Shown here piece by piece: positions 61,627 to 64,000 of a stretch of 64,000 nucleotides of DNA (position 1 is the stretch's first letter; the number at the start of each line of letters is the position of its first letter). The position numbers and the translations under genes were made by a program. The stretch is from Rhodococcoides corynebacterioides NBRC 14404. GTDB taxonomy: Bacteria > Actinomycetota > Actinomycetes > Mycobacteriales > Mycobacteriaceae. The DNA lies in assembly GCF_001894765.1 (NCBI RefSeq), contig NZ_BCWV01000003.1, positions 744,001-808,000 on the forward strand. Reading direction: 5' to 3'. The notes under the pieces are model-generated. The model saw nothing but the letters and a program-made list of their open reading frames with translations, made no database searches and was not told the origin of the DNA.

Positions 61627-62703
61627 ATGCGCATCGAAGATCGTGACTGGGTGGAGAACGCGCTGCGGATCGTCGAGGCCGACGCGAACCGCAGCGCGGA
61701 CACCCACCTGCACCCGTTCCCGCTGCCCGCGTCGTGGGGAATCGACCTCTACCTCAAGGACGAGTCGGTGCACCCCACCGGATCGCTCAAGCACCGTCTG
61801 GCGCGTTCGCTGTTCCTGTTCGGACTCGCGAACGGCGACATCGGCCCGCACACCACCCTCGTCGAGGCGTCGTCGGGATCGACCGCGGTGTCCGAGGCCT
61901 ACTTCGCCCGCCTGATCGGGCTCGAGTTCGTCGCCGTCATGCCGGCGTCCACCTCGCCCGCCAAGATCGCGTTGATCGAGCGATACGGCGGAATCTGCCG
62001 CCTGGTCGAGTCCTCGGGCGCGGTGTACGACGTGGCGGAAGAGCTGGGCGCACAGGAGAACTGGTTGTACCTCGACCAGTTCACCAACGCCTCGGTGGTC
62101 ACCGACTGGCGCGGCAACAACTCCATCGCCGCTTCCATCTTCGACCAGATGTCCCTCGAGCGGTTCCCCGTCCCGTCGTGGGTCGTGGTCGGCGCGGGCA
62201 CCGGCGGCACGTCGGCCACCATCGGCCGCTACGTCCGCTACCGCCGCGTCCCGACGCGCGTCTGCGTCGTCGATCCCGAGGGCTCGGCGTTCCACGATGC
62301 CTGGCTCACCGGTCGACGCGACGTCGTCGGCACGGGGTCCCGCATCGAGGGCATCGGTCGTCCGCGCGTCGAGCCGTCGTTCGTCCCTGCGGTCATCGAA
62401 CGGATGGAGCGCGTGCCCGACGCCGCGTCGGTCGCCGCGGCCCGCATGCTCGGTCGCGTCACCGGACTGCACGCGGGCGGGTCCACCGGAACCAACCTGA
62501 TCGGCGCGTTCCGACTGGTGTCGGAGATGCGCGCGGCGGGCGAGCGCGGCAGCATCGTCACCCTGCTCTGCGACGGTGGGGAGCGGTACGAACACACCTA
62601 CTACGACGACGCGTGGGTCGCCGAGCGCGGCTGGGACCTCGCCGCCGAGCACGAGCGCATCGACCGGTTCCTCGCCACCGGTCAGTTCGCCGACGAGGCG
62701 TGA
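61627..62703 (+). CDS. PLP-dependent cysteine synthase-like enzyme (Cds1-type cysteine desulfhydrase)
   Basis: The 358-residue fold-type II PLP enzyme has K55 in TGSLKHRLA as the cofactor lysine, [19 protein letters not shown] and the phosphate-binding [19 protein letters not shown]. The wording is very close to M. tuberculosis Rv3684 (Cds1), an L-cysteine desulfhydrase that yields pyruvate, ammonia and sulfide, for example in the ADTHL and QFTNA...TDWRGNN segments. The start is ATG 61627 or the in-frame ATG at 61618; neither has a good ribosome binding site. It is divergent from the type III PKS gene; a metabolic link is not obvious. Confidence 0.9.
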   Translation: MRIEDRDWVENALRIVEADANRSADTHLHPFPLPASWGIDLYLKDESVHPTGSLKHRLARSLFLFGLANGDIGPHTTLVEASSGSTAVSEAYFARLIGLEFVAVMPASTSPAKIALIERYGGICRLVESSGAVYDVAEELGAQENWLYLDQFTNASVVTDWRGNNSIAASIFDQMSLERFPVPSWVVVGAGTGGTSATIGRYVRYRRVPTRVCVVDPEGSAFHDAWLTGRRDVVGTGSRIEGIGRPRVEPSFVPAVIERMERVPDAASVAAARMLGRVTGLHAGGSTGTNLIGAFRLVSEMRAAGERGSIVTLLCDGGERYEHTYYDDAWVAERGWDLAAEHERIDRFLATGQFADEA

Positions 62704-62711
62704 GCGCGGAC

Positions 62712-62724
62712 TAGCCTGGCGGTA
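62712..62724 (+). promoter_or_regulatory. -10 box of a small leaderless gene
   Basis: TAGCCT (62712-62717) is followed by 6 nt and the ATG at 62724, without a ribosome binding site. Confidence 0.4.
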
Positions 62725-62900
62725 TGGCCGAGAACGAGCACGAGACCGCGGACTCCCAGCCCGTGTCGTCCGAACCCGCGTCGTCCGAACCCAAAGGCGG
62801 CCGCCCGGGCCCCGTCGATCAGGGCGGCGCCGGCGGCATGGCGACCCGGGAGAACGCACCCGAGGTGGCCGAGACCGACGCGCGCGAGGGTACCGACTGA
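62724..62900 (+). CDS. Small polar protein, 58 residues
   Basis: The product is hydrophilic and rich in Glu, Ser, Pro and Gly (SSEPASSEPKGGRPGPVDQGG), with no hydrophobic segment. It was read directly from the sequence because it is short. The frame begins at ATG 62724 behind a TAGCCT box and stops at 62898-62900, 1 nt before the GTG of the acetyltransferase. It resembles the small acidic protein at 32105 in composition only. The function is unknown and it is probably disordered. Confidence 0.5.
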   Translation: MAENEHETADSQPVSSEPASSEPKGGRPGPVDQGGAGGMATRENAPEVAETDAREGTD

Positions 62901-62901
62901 C

Positions 62902-63351
62902 GTGGCCACCATCGGGCGCGCGACCGTCCGGGACGCCGATCCGACTGTGCTGTACCGGATTCTGCGTCTGCGGACGCAGGTGTTCGTCCACGAACAGCGC
63001 ATCGTGGACGACGAGGAGATCGACGGTCGGGACCTCGAGGAGACGACCACGCTCTTCTGGGTGGAGGAGAACGGCGCCGACGGGACCACCGAGGTCCTGG
63101 CCACCCTCCGCCTGCTCCAGGACGACCTGCCGGCGCATGTCGGCCGCGTCGCGACGGCGCAGCAGGCCCGTGGACGCGGCCTCGCGGCCGACCTGGTGCG
63201 GGCCGCGCTCGAGCACGCGGGAACCGACGTCGCCATCTCCGCGCAGGCGTACCTCGAGGGCTGGTACGGCCGCCTCGGCTTCGTCCGGACGGGGGAGAAC
63301 TACCTCGAGGCGGGCATCGACCACGTGCCCATGCTGTTCAGGCGACCCTGA
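62902..63351 (+). CDS. GNAT-family N-acetyltransferase (ElaA-like)
   Basis: The 149-residue protein has the ElaA-type pattern LYRILRLRTQVFVHEQRIVDDEEIDGRDLE, the acetyl-CoA-binding segment VGRVATAQQARGRGLAADLVRAAL, ISAQAYLEGWYGRLGFVRTGENYLEAGIDHVPM and a short tail. It transfers an acetyl group from acetyl-CoA to an unknown amine. The GTG at 62902 follows the small ORF by 1 nt, so it is probably coupled to it. It converges on the DUF5996 gene. Confidence 0.92.
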   Translation: MATIGRATVRDADPTVLYRILRLRTQVFVHEQRIVDDEEIDGRDLEETTTLFWVEENGADGTTEVLATLRLLQDDLPAHVGRVATAQQARGRGLAADLVRAALEHAGTDVAISAQAYLEGWYGRLGFVRTGENYLEAGIDHVPMLFRRP

Positions 63352-63355
63352 CCGG

Positions 63356-64000
63356 TCAGGCGCGCGGCCACTCGGCGAGCTCCGCGGCGACGGCGGCCGT
63401 ACTGCGCAGGAAGTCCAGCAGCAGCGCGTCGGGATCGTCGGCCCGACGGACGTCGGCGTAGGGCAGGACGAACTCGCCCAACGCGGAGTCCCAGTACGCG
63501 GCGGCCGGGGTCACGGCGGCCTCCTCGTAACCGTCGGGCTGCGGATAGGCGTAGGAGTAGAACACCCCTTCCGACGCTCCGCCGGGCCAGTAGCCCGCGC
63601 TCGAGAGTTCGGCGCGGTACGCCTCGTGCATCACCCAGTCCGGGCAGTGGGGGATACCGCCGGGATGGGTCGGCGCGGACCGGCCCGAGAATCGGGTGAC
63701 CGCCAGATCGAAAGCACCCCAGAAGAAGTGCGACGGACTGGACTTGCCGTCGAACTCCGCGCGGAACCGGGAGAAGACCCGATCCGCCGAGACCAGGGAG
63801 CGCCAGAACCGGGTGACCGCCTCGGCGTCGTAGCTCGCGTGCACGGTGTCGTCGGCGAAGGGGATGGCCGTCTCGAGTTCCACCGGCACGGGCAGGTAGG
63901 TCACCTCGACGTCGAGAGCCCGCAGCATCGCGTCGAACTCCCGGTGGAAGTCGGCGACGGGCATGGGGCGCAGATCGATGCGGCGGGTGTCGCCGCGCGT
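63356..64000 (-). CDS. DUF5996-family protein, 5'-truncated
   Basis: The frame stays open to the last base of the window, so the N-terminus is missing; 214 codons remain. The sequence ADFHREFDAMLRALDVEVTYLP, ASYDAEAVTRFWRSLVSADRVFSRFRAEF, SHFFWGAFDLAVTRFSGR and GGIPHCPDWVMHEAYRAELSSAGYWPGG matches, from memory, the DUF5996 family of actinobacteria and others. Function is unknown; conserved His, Asp, Trp and Cys suggest an enzyme. The ATG at 63964 is internal, not the start. It converges with the acetyltransferase gene. Confidence 0.87.
   Translation of the reverse strand, partial: TRGDTRRIDLRPMPVADFHREFDAMLRALDVEVTYLPVPVELETAIPFADDTVHASYDAEAVTRFWRSLVSADRVFSRFRAEFDGKSSPSHFFWGAFDLAVTRFSGRSAPTHPGGIPHCPDWVMHEAYRAELSSAGYWPGGASEGVFYSYAYPQPDGYEEAAVTPAAAYWDSALGEFVLPYADVRRADDPDALLLDFLRSTAAVAAELAEWPRA

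Overview
The window is high-GC DNA (about 68-70 % by eye) from an actinobacterium of the mycolate-producing group, most likely a Rhodococcus-type organism. Supporting signs are an Lsr2 nucleoid protein, a POL-PE-LIG LigD, a PlsC fused to a HAD phosphatase, a SigG-like sigma factor with a SnoaL-like tail, an Rv1733c-type membrane protein, a 13E12-type DUF222/HNH protein and a Cds1-like cysteine desulfhydrase. Many genes start at a TANNNT box placed 6-7 nt before ATG or GTG, which suggests leaderless mRNAs. No rRNA, tRNA, CRISPR array or complete insertion sequence was seen.

Layout. 1-6.2 kb: the end of an MFS exporter, an ECF sigma factor, ilvD, two secreted proteins (one a chymotrypsin-like protease) and a stress-type flavin/PNPOx-fold protein. 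6.4-14.6 kb: a same-strand run of plsB, plsC, a class III cyclase, an SPL-like radical SAM protein and nei, closely spaced or overlapping, followed by thrC. 14.6-17.2 kb: a lower-GC accessory islet with an orphan 321-residue protein, a small membrane protein and probable debris. 17.2-26 kb: a MarR-MMPL-lipocalin export unit, small membrane proteins, ligD and a secreted lipase. 25.7-31.3 kb (minus strand): an ABC exporter, lon behind a HAIR-like element, an OsmC protein and an alpha/beta hydrolase.

31.4-42.2 kb: assorted housekeeping and accessory enzymes, including RNase HI, an AlkA-like glycosylase, endonuclease IV, oxidoreductases, a Bcr/CflA exporter and a DUF222/HNH protein carrying a long Ala/Val/Glu-rich insertion. 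42.3-51.6 kb: a membrane GGDEF-EAL protein divergent from a TetR-thiolase pair, an AAA ATPase, a Ca2+/Na+-type exchanger, a short Leu-Val-Val leader peptide ahead of a stand-alone LeuA-regulatory-domain-like protein, and two hydrolase/YchJ-type genes. 51.6-55.9 kb: a FadR regulator, a copZ-copA copper efflux unit with a CsoR-like site, and a SigG-like sigma factor. 55.9-64 kb: an LLM oxidoreductase, lsr2, an APC permease, an acyl-CoA ligase, a type III polyketide synthase, a Cds1-like desulfhydrase, a GNAT enzyme and a truncated DUF5996 gene.

Most of the window is ordinary core genome. The items most worth follow-up are the candidate branched-chain amino acid attenuator and its LeuA-domain target at 48.85-49.4 kb, the lower-GC islet at 14.6-17.2 kb, the 13-bp tandem repeat shared by the 3' ends of lsr2 and the permease, and the small type III PKS neighbourhood near 60 kb.
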